The notes under the pieces were generated by a model. The model was not told the DNA's origin. It saw only the letters and a list, made by a program, of their open reading frames with translations, and made no database searches. The translations under genes and the position numbers were made by a program. Shown piece by piece: positions 40,836 to 54,398 of a stretch of DNA of 64,000 nt; the first letter of the stretch is position 1, and the number at the start of each line of letters is the position of its first letter. Origin of the DNA: Hemibagrus wyckioides (lineage: Eukaryota; Chordata; Actinopteri; Siluriformes; Bagridae); the NCBI RefSeq assembly GCF_019097595.1, contig NC_080732.1, positions 3,401,354-3,465,353 on the forward strand. The letters run 5' to 3'.

Positions 40836-43628
40836 TTTTAACACACTATATCTTCACAGAGCTTGCACAAAGTTTGTGGTAACAGTTTGAGGAAGAAGGA
40901 CATATAAGTATGTTGGTCAGGGATGCACACGTTTGGTCACATGGTGTCAACTTTAGCTATTGCGGATATGAAGTTACCTATGTCAGGTGTCAAAGAATGT
41001 TATATTAGTTGAAGAGAAGTTGTTTAAAATGTACAAAAAAATATAAAGTAATAATAAAACAAATTGATTTCTTTTAGTGCCTATTTTTCCAGTTTTATGA
41101 GAGTAACAGAAAAGTAAAAGCTGAATTCATTCATTCATGGTCAGAAAGCATTTTATCCTGTTCAGGGTTGTGGTGGATCCAGAGTCTGCTCTGAAGATGC
41201 GTCATACGGTATGAATCATTTAAAAATCTGATTAAAAACATTTTTTTGAAGGTCAAAATGAGAAGTAGAGAAGTAAACAAATAAACATTCAGTAGTAGTA
41301 CTTAAGTAGAGTTACACTAGGAATTGTCCACCGCTGCCAAAATACTGACGGCTCGGAAAAGCCTATTGTTGTGCGGTTCCACAGGATAACAAGACCACAG
41401 CATCATTTTGATCTTATCCTCCTGATTCCCTGAGCTGTTTCCTTGCACTGAATTTTTAGTGTCACTGAATGATGCTAGAAATTATTATTGCTTCATTTTC
41501 AGGCTACTGCTTTCAGTTACTGAAACAGTAACTGTTACAGTTTGTGTGTATGTGTGTGTGTGTGTTGGCTCTCAGGCTATATATTCCTGCCCTCATTTTT
41601 GCAAAGCAGCGGCGCTTTGGCATCTCCAAGTGTAAATGTTATCGTGCAAAACTGACCTTGACCAATATGTGTTCCATGAGTTCCCTTTATTGTTTTCCGT
41701 CACCCTTCAGGCCCAGCCTACAGCAGCCTCGTCTATCAGCCTGTCCGGAACTCATTAAAAACACATTAGCCATGTAAGGAGCTTTATTTTCAAACTGTCT
41801 TTACTTATACATCATATGTAAACGACACAGCTCTGAACAAACAAAGGAAATGGTCAGGCCCATAATGTAAATGGAGTTCATTTGTTCCAGCACGTGAAGC
41901 TCTTCTCAAAGCCGTGGTGAGAACTGCGAAGGAAATCTCACATTAATAAATGCCACTCAAGCATTCAGCCTGCCTTTAAAAACTCAATATTCTTTATTAT
42001 TTCACCACATCCGAATATCTTATGCAGCTATCTAACACTCTCTTAGCCATCTCTAACGAAAAACTAATGGCTGGTGTCCAAAAAATTGTACCTGCTTTAC
42101 TTTTACAGCATGCTGGTGGAACAGACTGTAGTGAATGTAAATCTGGAGGTTATCGAGGGTGGTAATAAGGTGCACGGTGGAAATGCTCCTCTTTTTTTTA
42201 AACAGCGTTTTGTTTCCAGGAATGGTTAATTAGGCAGAAAGTTCAAGAGGTGCAAAGAACATAGCCGTGAGCTAATTAAAGCTGGTTTATATTAGCCTCA
42301 TATACTGTTTTACGTTTGCGGGAATTAGCCCTTAGTTTGTTAAAATGTTGTTTATCACTTAATAAATGACAAGTTTTGTGAATTATGAAAATTAGACATT
42401 TAGGACTGTCGTAAATGAGCAATGCAAAAAGGGCTCCTACATCCTAAGGCGCTGAAGCAAACATCCCCCGTGCCGCTCGGTCTAATTAAAACTGCAAAAA
42501 CAGCAGTGAGCGGGAGTGAATTTCCTGGGTTGTTTGGGATGAATGCTTTTCGTCACGACTTTGACGGGACTTCTAAGAAGACTGAAAGAGCCCTGGGTCT
42601 ATTTGTCAACCCTAGGAACCTGTATTATTTTCCCAGCGTGTCATATTGAAAATATAAACGAAGCAAAGATTTGCATAAAATTTTCCACTCTAACGTACGA
42701 AATAAATGTTTTTGTCTAGGTACGATCGTCCGAAACGTGTTCTTCCATGCTCCTTACTGTGCCATTATTTACGTGGTGCTGGAGGTGATGCTCCTGAAGG
42801 AAAGTGACTTTCTGGGCTAATCTCTGTTTTTCCAAGGCTCCGGTGACAATCGATTTCCTATAGCTGTCAGCTACAAGCTGCTGCTCAGAACCGGTGTGAA
42901 TGTCACGCTTGCGATTGCTCGTTAACGGAAACCAGAAACCTGCTATGCATGTCAGAATCTCACTGAGCTGGTAACGTTTCTTTTTTTCAGCAGTCTCTCC
43001 TGATAAATTGTTACCAGAGCCTGTTTAGATTGCTCGTGTGTTTGATACTGGGTGAACACTTAGAGCCTGATAACGGACACTCGAGATTTGTTCACTCCCT
43101 CGTGTGCTGCGACGTGCTGGGGGTGATGAGCCGTCTGACTCGAGCTGTCACTTTCATTTGCAACGCTCCAACTGTGGGTCCTGGGAACTTGGTGGACAGA
43201 TGTAGTATCTGCTTTGCCTGCTTCAGTAACTCCATCAAATGAGGCGTCTGCTGTGATGTATGCCTAGCCACAGGGGCAGCTGGGAAATGAGCATGTGCAC
43301 AGCAGATCCTCAGGTGTGAGGAAGGCAGGTCTGGAATGTACAAACACTCAGTTATGGATCGCTGTTGTCTTTGGAAATATTCTTTAGTTTCGTTGTTTAT
43401 GTAGAACTCAACCGTTTTCGGACCGACGAACGTTCGGACAACTGTTTCCTCAGTTGAGTCGTTTTCTATGGAGGAGATTGGATTTCAGAGTGAAATGAAA
43501 TCGCATGATTGTTTTTCATCAGTCACATGCAGAAAACAAACCACACTGAAAAGCAGTATATTTCACTATGTAACTGGTCTTGAGCTTATCCTAATGTTCA
43601 AAAGTTGTTTGCGTCACAGGAAAGCCAA
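40836..43628. other. Gene-poor sequence
   Basis: A short fish-repeat fragment (CATTTTATCCTGTTCAGGGT, 41150-41215) is visible. Otherwise the sequence looks unique, with no exon I can support. The area from 42.4 to 43.3 kb is slightly more GC-rich with a few modest open frames that have no recognisable domains. Confidence 0.4.
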
Positions 43629-44038
43629 AGCGAAGCCAAACGAAGCAAGTTTACAAATTTTTGTTCAGTCATTGAAAGCTGAGAGCTATCAACCCACGAT
43701 ACCAACATTGCCTTCGTTATGCATTCAAAAGCTGGGTGATTTTTCAGGTGTTTTTTTGTTGTTGACAGATTGGTGGCATGGGTGGTCCGTTCTATTTTTA
43801 GCCCAAGTTTGGTGTCACGACTTCCTGTGAGGACCCTTGACATGGAATGCTTGACTTGGGTCAGTTCTTTGTAAGCAGCCATACAGTTTACATACACTAC
43901 GTATTGGTCATATCGGTCCTATTTATGGGTGGCTGGAACGGATTATCTACATTTACATTATTATTTCTTATGGGAAAATTTATTTGAATGCACATTTTCA
44001 CCGTAGGAACTTGCCTTCGTATGCCGAGGTTTTACTGT
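43629..44038 (+). repeat. Dispersed repeat, copy 1 (inverted relative to 56.28 kb)
   Basis: AGCCCAAGTTTGGTGTCACG, ACTTCCTGTGAGGACCCTTG and GGGTCAGTTCTTTGTAAGCA recur in reverse complement at 56275-56720. By eye about 80-85% identical over 400 bases. Both ends run into CCTTCGTATGCCGAGGTTTT-like sequence. No coding capacity. Confidence 0.8.
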
Positions 44039-44554
44039 ATAGATTACTGGAATATAAAGGTTTCACTGACTGACCGAAGGAATGTTCAGTTAATCAAAAC
44101 GATCATTTGTTTACATTTCATCTTAACCCCTGCAGCTCGTTTCTTGTATAACAAACCCTGAGTTCACATGTTTCCCCTTTGTTAAGCCAACTCGTACTCG
44201 TACATTTCTTTTCAAATGCCACATGTGGTATGATAGAGCAGTTCTACACGATCTGCCGGATGCATTGCTCATTATACAGCCAGAGTCAGAATCTGACCTG
44301 GCATCCAGCAGGAGCTTATTTTTAGAATTGTTTTTCACACCACCACTGAAACCTGGGACATTTTTATGTTGTGACATTATTATTAATATTATTATTATTA
44401 TTATTTTATTTTCTCATGAATTTGTTGTGCATATTATAAGACATCAGGCCACAAGAGTGGACGGTTTTCATACACTTGGCTCTGTTGTTGTAAGATGTCA
44501 TAACTATCACATAAGTAAAACAAGTGCAAGACCAACATAACTCTGCCTTTAGAG

Positions 44555-44750
44555 CAGGGGTGTCCAATCTTATCCGCAAAGGGCCGGTGTGGGTGCAGGC
44601 TTTCATTCCAGCTGAGCAGAAGCCACACCTGAGTCTACTGAAAGTCAAGATCAGTTGATTAGCCAGTTGGAATCAGGTGTAGCTTCTGCTTGGTTGGAAT
44701 AAAAACCTGCACTCACACCGGCCCTTTCTGGATAAGATTGGACACCCCTG
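44555..44750. mobile_element. Palindromic hAT-type MITE with 8-base target-site duplication
   Basis: The 196-base element begins CAGGGGTGTCCAATCTTATC and ends with its reverse complement. The arms pair over about 80 bases (GGGCCGGTGTG, TGCAGG, GCAGAAGC, ACACCTGA). CTTTAGAG flanks it on both sides (44547-44554 and 44751-44758). Terminal CAGGGGTG and 8-base duplications are hAT hallmarks. Confidence 0.93.
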
Positions 44751-44758
44751 CTTTAGAG

Positions 44759-45860
44759 TGAAAATGATTTTTCTCCATGTGGCTGAGAGATTGGTCACTA
44801 ATGTGCATTCCTGATTTAATTATGTTGCTGGTAGTCAATAACTAATGCAACGGATATCTTTTTTTCCTGTCGTAAATCCATTTAGCAACATGATCAAAAC
44901 AGCTAATATTTTTAACCCGTGTAAACGAGCTAGCAAAATGATTTGCCTATAATATTGATGGTTAAAAGGCTTATTTGACTGATCGATCAAGTTGTAGCGT
45001 AGTAGATTCAGTGGGATCATCAAATATCAGAATGTTGCTTATGAATCATTTGAAAGACTGGAGATGGAATGAAATTTGTTTCATTCAGCTGTTTGTTATC
45101 TAAAAAAGAATTGAATTGAAGCCATGCTAGTTACTTTATTAACGTTCTCATGGTGTATAAATGCTCATGTCACGTCACTTAAAGGAACCTTGATCTAACG
45201 CACATTGTATCATTAATTAATCAGAGGTAATGGGATTATCATGTAATGAAAGACTCTTGTTAGAGAAGCCATGATCATTATGGGAAACAGTGATCTGTAT
45301 CCCCCAAACACAGGCAATATCTCTGCTCATCTGAATTCATATTAATAATGAAATGTCATAAAACCCTTGAGTCAGAAGGCCACCGACTGACATAAGTGCT
45401 CAGAGAGCTTCCTTATTGAAGAAGTCCAGTATGTCCAGTGATACGATCTCCCTCTGATATTTCATTCGTCCCTTGTCTCATTTAATTCCACTGACGAGTT
45501 CAATCAAGGTTTCTAATTAACGCACTTTCGAAGGAACTAATTAAAAAGAGATGGAATGTACAGGTGAGGACTGATGACTATAAAGACCACAAAAAAGACA
45601 AGTACCAGCGGGATTAAACCTTTTTAAAGCTACTTCTAGACATCCGTAACCACACAAACTTCTTTAATGGAGTCTTTTGTAAGTTTTAGAGCAGCCTACT
45701 GCCTGCGAAGTAAAACTACTGTTGCTAAAAGATTACTGACAAGCCATTTATCTTGTCTTCTTCTTGCCAAACTCCTTCTAAACAAAATGGACAGAACTGA
45801 ACAGCTCTGTTCGGTCCGGGTGTGGAGCTGATTTCTGGGCCAAAAAATGTAAAGAGAAGA
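44759..45860. other. Gene-poor unique-looking sequence
   Basis: AT-rich with no exon, RNA gene or clear repeat that I can support. Confidence 0.4.
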
Positions 45861-46345
45861 AATTAACTGGATTGCAAGGAGTATTGTGTATCACTGTTTT
45901 TCTTTAACTGTCCAGTTTCTGTGACCACTGTAGCCTCGGATTCCAGGCTTTGACACACTTTGTGTTCTGAGATGCTTTTCGGCTCACCGTGGTTGTAAAG
46001 AGTGGTTATTTTCATTCAGCTCAAGTCATCCTTCTTTGATTTCTCTCCTCAACAAGATGTTTTTAATTGCAGCTCAGTAGATGTTTTTCTGTTCAGTAGA
46101 TACTGTTGTATGTGAAAATCCCAAAAGATTAGCAGTTTCTAAAATACTCTGACCAGCCCATCTGACACAAGCAACCCTGCCAGTCCCTGAGATCACATCT
46201 TTCCCTAATCTATCTAATCTTTAATATGAACATTAACCGAAGCTCTTGCCCTGTTTCTGCATGATTTCACGAACTGCGCTGCTTCCACGCAATCACCTGA
46301 CCGGAATTATTGCGCAAATGCACCGGCGTTCCTAATAAAGAGGAC
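45861..46345 (-). mobile_element. Old Tc1-like transposon fossil
   Basis: GTGAAAATCCCAAAAGATTA, GCAGTTTCTAAAATACTCTG and ACCAGCCCATCTGACACAAG correspond, in reverse orientation, to the helix-turn-helix part of a Tc1-like transposase common in fish. The right end GTTCCTAATAAAGAGGACAG resembles its terminus. Heavily mutated. Confidence 0.6.
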
Positions 46346-48132
46346 AGCAAGCGTAGGCTTTAATCTGCCGCATATTAAAAATGTCCCTCTGGACTAGCTT
46401 ATGGTACAAGCAGTGTCTTTGATTTGTTGTATTATTCTCTTCTTTTATCCTCGTGTCATAAGCAAGCGGTCGATTTTTATTGTCGAAGTGGCTAAATTCG
46501 GCATGCTGGCTGGGTGCCGTGTTCCTAATGCATTCAGCAGTCGATCCGGGAGCCTCTCAGACCTTAAACGGCACGTCCGATATCCTGTGCTCTTTGTGAT
46601 CAAGCAGCCAATTAACGTAAAAGCTTCAGGGAACTTCTCACTGCAGCGATAGTGACATCTTGCAGCGCAATATGGAACACAGCCCATTATTGTGTTGAAT
46701 AACAGCCATGGGGCTTTTAAAGTGGACTCGACTAAGTTGATGAAAAGTAATGTGACCGAGGTGACCGAGCCTCAGGTGGTATCTCTGCTGTGCCTGGACG
46801 TGTGATACGAGCGGTGATCCACTCTCCACTAGTCTGGGATGTACGGCATCCTTTAATATCGTTCAAGAAATACTTCAGTCTCAGCCTTGTTCCAGAGAAG
46901 AGAAGAGTTGTTTTATATGTGCTTAAGTTTGACCATTAGTCTGGCGGCTCAGTTTCCAAGAATAACACTCCAAAATCCTGTCTAGTTCTTAAAAAAGCGA
47001 AGGATTCACAGCTGGGTAGCAGACAAGCGCATGCATTTTGTCATGCTAACAAGGCAGAAGAGATAAAACGTGACCTGATGTGGCATCGCCTTTACCTAAA
47101 TCTTCCTGACCCACACAAGCTGGTGTTTGCCTACGATCTGGTCACAAGCAAGAGATGAATCAAAACACACTGTTCATCATCTATAATGCATGCGACCGAG
47201 GCCACCGCGGCATCCTGATGAAATAGCACATCTGGAAGTATTGCTGATAAAGGAAACACAAAGCTATAAATATTACCGCTGTGTCGTTTTCACCGCACTA
47301 AATTTAGCTCCAGCAGCTTCAGCACAGCATGTATCTGAAAATATCAGCATATTACTCAGCATAATCCAGCAGCAGCGATGTTATCAGGTTTCAGACGAGA
47401 GTGGAAAGTAGGGAGATAAACAGTCTGCTGGAGCAGACGGGACGTAGGATGAAATGAATGAAACATGTGGCCTGGGTGATATTCTTTCCCAGATTTCTAC
47501 TTAACACCTTCCAAATGAATGTGTTGATTGTGGATCATGTCCTGTCTGCGCTGAGCTAAAGAAGTGCTGTAGCTGTTGGCCCTCTGTTCAGATCTGAGCC
47601 GGTCTCTGATATAGAATTGCAGAATAAATCTTTAGCGTGATTTTTTAGTGAGAGGTGGAGATCTTAGCGTTGAAACAAATACAGACTGTTTAGTTTTTTT
47701 CTCTCTCTCTTTTTCTTAGAAGAGTTGATCGCCTGTTGAGGCTTTTAATGCCGTAGAATGCCATCAGTTAAAACTGTTCTGGCTGACGTTTTTTGATTTA
47801 CAAAACACTCCACATGACCCCTGACGCTTTCACTGAGGTGATCCAGAGAGACACTACAGAGGCGGAATGACATAATCTTCCAGTTTTCAACTCTCAAAGC
47901 AGGTTACAAAAAATGCTACTGATACCGAAAATCCAGTATAAACCTTTTACAAATTATTTGTCTGAGAAAAGGTTGCAATTTTGGAATAAAGTTTCCTCAA
48001 GACTACAAACAGCAGTCTTTCCTGTTTACCTCTCCGTTCTCTAGTTTTGGAGTAATTCCAAATCAGTCTGCAAAATATCTGAAAATCCCGAAATGTGACT
48101 TATTAATAACATTTTTTCAAGCATAATAACAC
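46346..48132. other. Gene-poor unique-looking sequence
   Basis: No coding or repeat assignment. Composition is less AT-biased than the surrounding DNA in parts (46.5-46.85 and 47.1-47.45 kb), which would suit conserved non-coding sequence but does not show it. Confidence 0.4.
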
Positions 48133-48144
48133 ACTCATAAACAT

Positions 48145-48517
48145 CCATCCATTTTCTATACCCACTTTATTCCTAATTAGGGTCACAGGGATCTGCTGGA
48201 GCCTATCCCAGCACACATTGGGCGAAAGGCAGGGGTACACCCTGGACAGGCCACCAGTCCATCACAGGGCCCTGGACAGGTCACCAGTCCCTTACAGGGC
48301 TACACATATAGACAGACAACCACACACACTCACTCCTATCGGCAATTTAGAATTACCAATCAACATGTTTTTGGACTGTGGGAGGAAACCGGAGTAAACC
48401 CACATAGGGGGATAACATGCAAACTCCACATAGAAAGACCCCTGCCTGTTTGAACTCAGGATTCGAACTCAGGACCTTCTTGCTACAGTGCTAACCACTA
48501 AGCCACCGTGCTGCCCT
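48145..48517 (-). mobile_element. Family-1 SINE with target-site duplication
   Basis: Reads from CCATCCATTTTCTATACCCA to AAGCCACCGTGCTGCCC. ACTCATAAACAT flanks it exactly at 48133-48144 and 48518-48529. An extra copy of a CCCTGGACAGG/CACCAGTCC piece is duplicated inside (48238-48290). Confidence 0.9.
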
Positions 48518-48529
48518 ACTCATAAACAT

Positions 48530-49812
48530 AAAAAGTATAAAAATAAGTAATATGACAAAAAAATGGATTATCACTTTGTCTAGACGGCTTGGATTTTCTC
48601 TTTAAAAAACCAACACCAGTAGGGTTTCCATGTGTGTCTAAGCCTTAACACTTTCAGTCTGGCCACAAAGGTCTTTCATGTGTCTATCCTCGAACCTGAC
48701 CAACCTCTATATCTCTTAAAGCACCCTGGAGTTCCTTACAATGCTCCAGTTTCCCTCGCTAATTAATTTTATATAACATGCAGAGAGGAAACCGTCCTGT
48801 TCTGATGTACATGTCTTTTACTGTGGCATCTGGAGTTGTCTATAAAGGGTGAACCTACCCTGAGGAGAGGACGCCATGTCCTAGACACCGAACTGACTGG
48901 ACTGACAGTCTCTTTTCAACACTGTTACTGTACAGCAGTGAGGAAAGGACTAAGAATAAAGTGCTTTGTGAAACCCGAATCTATAACATAGTTCACAAAC
49001 AGGCCACGTTTACACAGTTAAGCTTTTGACGTTAATATGCAATGAAAGATAAGTGACTCCTCGGAGCATTCCCACAATGTTATGTGTCTGAGGTCAGACA
49101 AAATAGAAGCCCTTAAAAAATGTTGCTTATATGAATCTAGCTGAAAATAGAATATATAGGCTTGAATGTAGAAAGCTTTTCAAGCAATTTTACACGCCTG
49201 AGAAGAGCAGAAGAAACAAATTCAGACTTGAAAAGCCACCGAGGATGCATAAAGCACACTACTAAGCCTTGTTCTTTATTTTCACTCCAAATACAGGCAA
49301 GAATTCGAAGCTCTTGAGAAAATCGGAAATCATGAAAACAATCCAATTCCAATTTAGACATAATTAGGGAACGATTAGGACAACGAGCTGCGTCTGTTTA
49401 CTATCTCAAGCTCGAAATGACTATGAAGTAGCATTAAATTTAATGAACATATATTTGTTTAAATAGGAAATAGTGGATACATTTCAACGTATTTAATTAT
49501 AGTCAAGTCAATTAAAAAAACAACATTTAGCTTGGATCTGCACTGTGAAACTAGGTTGAATCTCAGATGCCCATCTCAGGCCACATAATGTATTATATAC
49601 CATATTGTGTAATATATTGTATACTTTTCTGTTAAGTTTTACGATCTTGAAGGTTGCAGTTTGCTTGGCTGTTTGAATGGTCATCCAGTCTTTTGCTTAA
49701 AGCAGACAGTGGTGAATAATGTGATGTGTTGATGGTGGAAGCAGTTAAACGGACAATCTTTAGTAATGAAGGACTAGACTGTCCATACTAATAAGTAGTC
49801 ACATAACTTCTT
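48530..49812. other. Gene-poor unique-looking sequence
   Basis: No feature I can support. The modest minus-strand open frame near 49.14-49.36 kb has no recognisable domain. Confidence 0.4.
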
Positions 49813-49966
49813 CCTCTTCTTCTTTCGGCTTTTCCCTTCAGGGGTGGCCACAGCGAATCATCTCTCTCCACCCATCCCTATCTTCTGCATCCTCAACACT
49901 TGCACCCAATAGCTTCACATCCTCATTTATTCCTCTTTGCCTCCTGCCTGGCAGCTCCATGTCCAA
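49813..49966 (-). mobile_element. RTE-type LINE, extreme 3' fragment
   Basis: On the minus strand it ends GGGAAAAGCCGAAAGAAG with a GAA-rich tail. It keeps the coding end (EDADRDRW-type) but lacks the block encoding the GRPKRRY region. Confidence 0.75.
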
Positions 49967-51216
49967 TATACTCATAACTGAATACACTTATTCTACATAG
50001 TTATGACTCTCATTTAAGTGCAGAATCATGATGCAGAATGTTTTACACGACTGAATTTCCAGTTCTCTTTAACCGAGTCATAAAACCTATCCTACTCTCA
50101 GCAGACCCAATCACACCCTGACAAGCACATTTCTGACCTCATGCAGATCTCATCTAACATCTAGAATTCATTCCAGCTTTCTCTCTGGTGCACAAACACC
50201 CCTAAACGCAAGCAGGTCTCTTTTTTTCCAAGTTGGAGAGATCTGTGTTTTGTGGTGTACCCACAGATCAGACACTCGCTCTGGACACATATATAGATAT
50301 AGACCTGAACAATACATGCAGTCTATTCTGCTTGCTACATTTCCCCAAGCTAGTCACTAGACCCATCTGTATGTGAGCGTTTGTGCGTGAAAAACAGAAG
50401 CCTGGATTGTTTCCTGGAACATCTTTTGTCATAGGAAATCAACTGATCTCAGTGGACGTAATGTGACACATGTGTAATTCCACATCGGTAAGAGCAATCA
50501 TCGCTGTATTTTGCTGTTCACGCCAGGTGACAATAGAGCTAAAATGATACTCCAGATGAGAGATGGATCATTACAGAGAAATGTGAAGAGAGAGAGACAC
50601 ACACACACACCTTCCTCTAAGCAGCGTCATTTTAATCATGGTTTTGGCCAACTGGACAAAAGCCTCTTTATCTTGATGAGGGCCTGTGAGCCAAAACCCC
50701 TCTTGTAAACAGTTGTGTTGCGATGTTGTAAAATGCCAGAAAATACGATCCTCGTTCTACATCATTTCTCATTTTAGCAATGCATGCATTTTAAATACTT
50801 GTTGGCAGGAAACAACAGCTTTGTTCAATATCTGATATAAATTATATCCTTCTTTGCCACGGTATTGCTCAGTAATGATCCACAATCCACACACTTTATT
50901 TCATTTGTGGACAGGCTATACAACCGAAGATGTTCACATCTTAAAGTTTAATACTTTACACAGGTATGGTTATATGCTTAAAGAAAAATGAACACCAGAA
51001 ACCTTTAATTTGATAGAAATGTGAATCAAAGCAGGACAATAATCTTCTTCTGCTGCTGCTTTTTCTTCCGCTTCTTCTTATTATTATTATTAGTAGTAGT
51101 AGTAGTAGTAGCAGTAGTAATAATAATAACAATGTTGATGGAATATTGTTTGATTTTGCATCAAAATGATAAAATTCAACCATTTATTTGGGGAAATTGC
51201 TCCTTATTGGGTTTAG
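49967..51216. other. Gene-poor sequence with a trinucleotide tract
   Basis: A (CTT)(ATT)(AGT) run at 51042-51125 explains the poly-Leu/poly-Val open frames there. Nothing else assigned. Confidence 0.5.
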
Positions 51217-51325
51217 CTTGAAACAAGGTTCCTCAGCAGATTTGCTGGGTTTAGGAGCTTGAAATGAGGTTCCTCGGCAGATTTGCTGGGTTTAGGAGCT
51301 TGAAATGCGGTTCCTCTGCAGGGTT
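51217..51325. repeat. 46-base tandem repeat, about 2.4 units
   Basis: Unit AGCTTGAAATGAGGTTCCTC + GGCAGATTTGCTGGGTTTAG, starting near 51217, 51258 and 51298, with a few substitutions per unit. Confidence 0.85.
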
Positions 51326-54171
51326 GGCTTTACTGGATCATGCAAAGGCTTCAGTATATCATGTTTCTTTGGCAGGCGAGCGAGAATGGCCGGTTTTGCT
51401 TTCCAGGACCCTCATCAGGACTCGAGCTTTTTATATCCTGACAACAGAGCTAACACTGTAACTCTGTTGTGCCACTCAGGAGTCCATTCCAGCTTCTAAT
51501 CAAGGTGCTTTGGACAACTTCCATGGCTCACATCAATGGATGGAGTCCTTAGACTTTCAGGAGATTGTATCTCACAGAGTGGACTGTCTGTGGATCCCTG
51601 AGGATGAGCTAGTATTGGTGGCCATTAAAGTACTCCTACTCCACTTCCTAAATCCCATTTTAATGAACCGAAATATATTCGTACAACATTGTTGAACATT
51701 TCTCATGAATCCTTTTTGAAATACTCTTAAAACAATTGGTGCAAAAATTCCAGTGAACGTCTTGAGAACATATCAAAAGCATGTTATTACATCCCTCTGA
51801 TCCTGAATGAATCAGGATATGAATCAGGATGAAAAAAAAAGAAGAAGCACAGCGGTTCCTTGATATGTTGGCTTACAGCATGTGAGACAAGGGATAGGGA
51901 TGTGATGACAATCTGATTATCATTGTGGTGTGCTTGTTTTTTCAAATAAGAGAGAAAGTGCCTCATATAAAGGTGTTTAATAATCAACTCTACTGAAGAC
52001 ACATTCATTATTGTCCATCAGAAGATTTTGTTATATCTAGTAGTAATACTTTCTAATATGAATGCTGTTGAAAGCTTGAATCTGATCAGTCCGAAGGTGT
52101 TGATTAGATTTCTATAACAGCAGTTCTGCTATGATTCATAATATCTTTGTTCCAAGTGCAAGATATTTGCTCTTGCCTCAGCCAAACGTTGCCTTAAAAA
52201 GCTGTACACGCAAACCTATAAGCGCCGTGTCCGTGTCACTTCCTGGGGATTAGTTAATCTATACAAACCCCAGTAAAAGACATTACGCAGCATGAGAGCT
52301 GGTGGACATGTCCTTCCCACCATGCTGACCTGTCTCTATTGTTTCTCTAGCATTGATTGAAAACAGCAATCGTCTACCCTTGTAAATCATCCCCATGCAA
52401 ATGAACTAAGTGACGTGACATTTATCTGATTTATAATAAGTGACACTTTATAGCTAAAAAGGGTTGGGTTGGGGATGACGAGGAAAATGTTCGGAGGAAT
52501 GTCAGGGACTGAAGTAAGACATATATACAGCCTGTAAATATTGGAATCTGGAAAATGTAGTTTAGGAGAGACTTGTGACATTTATTCTCGCAAAACACAA
52601 TCTTTCTAAAAGCTTTTCCTTGGCCCGACATCAAAAAGTTTAAGCTATACCATATGGAAGAATGGAACTTTTGAGAGAGTTGAGTCCTTGTTATTATAAG
52701 TTCAATTTCAGTGCGGAATTGAAAAGAGATTGCGTGCACACACCACGCACAAGGGAAAATCCAGCTTCATAACATTTTCGTTTTGCTCGAAGAACTCGAC
52801 CGACGCGTATTTAAAACCTACAACCATGTAAACAAATTCATCCTATTATCTTGAGCGTACCTGTCTAGGTTATAATGTTGCCGGGAAATAATGGCTCATC
52901 GTGTTTCGGAATAGATTAACGGCATCCGTCGTGTTTGAAATGAAACGCGCGGCTAATGAGGTGGCTAGAAAAGATTCAAAAGATCAACTTTTTCCATCTG
53001 GCGTGATGTCTCAGTAAAGAGTCGTCCCTCCATTTCAATCGTCCTACGACGCATTTATAATACTCCTTCCTCTCGGATGATAAAGCAGGTTTTGGCTTTC
53101 AATTTATTGTTCCGACTCCTGTTCTTAATATTAGCTTCAAATTGCTTTCCAATTTAACACTGGCAGCTTTAATGCAGAACAAATTATATATTGAAGTCGA
53201 AGTCATTTTGCATTGACGTTATCTTAAAAAGCTTAATGCATTTTCTCTCTCAGTAGATTATGCTTTGAAAGCATGTTAATTATTTTGACGATGGTAATTG
53301 AGCAAGCACTTCTAATGCGTATCCAGTGCATCTTTTCAGACATGAAAACCTATCAATGAAAAGCTTCTGTAAGGCCAATGAGGGTTTTTTAATTTGAATT
53401 TAGGTTTAGTATAAAACTTCAGTCCGGTATTGCGTATGGGCGTACACTTCAATGTTCTTATTAATCCAACTTCCCCGTGTTTCTCACTCATTTGTGCTTA
53501 GTCACACAGATTATGAACTGTGAAGGAAATTCAGTAGATGAATCAAACTATGTTCTATACGAATATATATTTTTTGGCTTTAATTGGGGAATGAAAAAGT
53601 GACTTTCCCGGCAGCATAACGGTAGTAAACCATGCCCAAGTCAGAATTGGTGGTTCAGAGAGGCAGCACAGTTATGTTTCAGCAACAGAATAACAATAAG
53701 CAGGTTATTCACCCAATCACTAGCTCAACAGCTTCAGGAAATATAACAATGTTCCATTTGTGGGTTGTCTAACCGTAAAAAAAATCTGTGTCGTGTCCTT
53801 GAATGTTTTTTTCTGCCGTCAGACAACAGATTTTCTGCTCTGTTGCAGCAAATGACTCACAGATGACTGAGACCCAACTGTGAGCTTTTCATCCCGCCCC
53901 CAAAAAAATAGAAACCCTTTTGTGTGTTGAATCTTCTGCTTGTTCTGAAATGAACCGCGTGTCATTTGTTTTAATTGGGTATTATATTTTTGTGGTATTA
54001 TATTTGAATTCAACAGAGTTTTATTTTCAAGATGTTAACTGGTGCTCGGTTAATTCATTATTATATCCTCATGCAACCCATTTGTGGACTTGATCCTAAA
54101 GGTTTTGAATCATGATGGAGCATCAATCTGAGCTACTTAAAGACCTTATAGTGGGACTATGATTACTGAAT
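51326..54171. other. Gene-poor unique-looking sequence
   Basis: No exon or repeat recognised. The 52.8-53.5 kb part is free of visible repeats or microsatellites and holds several homeodomain-like TAAT cores. It is a candidate region for conserved non-coding elements, on composition only. Confidence 0.35.
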
Positions 54172-54398
54172 CTTCTTCTTCTTCTTCTTCTTTCGGCTTT
54201 TCCCTTCAGGGGTGGCTACAGCGAATCATCTCTCACCACCTGTCCCTCTCTTCTGCATCCTCAACACTTATACCCACTAGCTTCATATCCTCATTTATTC
54301 CACCCATATACCTCCTCTTTGGCCTTCCTCTTTGCCTCCTACCTGACAGCTCCATGTCCAACATTCTCCTACCAATATACTCACTCTCCCTCCAACTA
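54172..54398 (-). mobile_element. RTE-type LINE 3' fragment
   Basis: The minus strand ends in GGGAAAAGCCGAAAGAAGAAG with a (GAA)n tail at 54167-54190. It encodes the EYIGRRMLDMELSGRRQRG-type region with substitutions. Confidence 0.82.

Noticed and set aside
43092..43897. Open frames of 83-120 codons in the gene-poor region
   Set aside because: No domain, no matching splice partners, and part of the stretch is a dispersed repeat.
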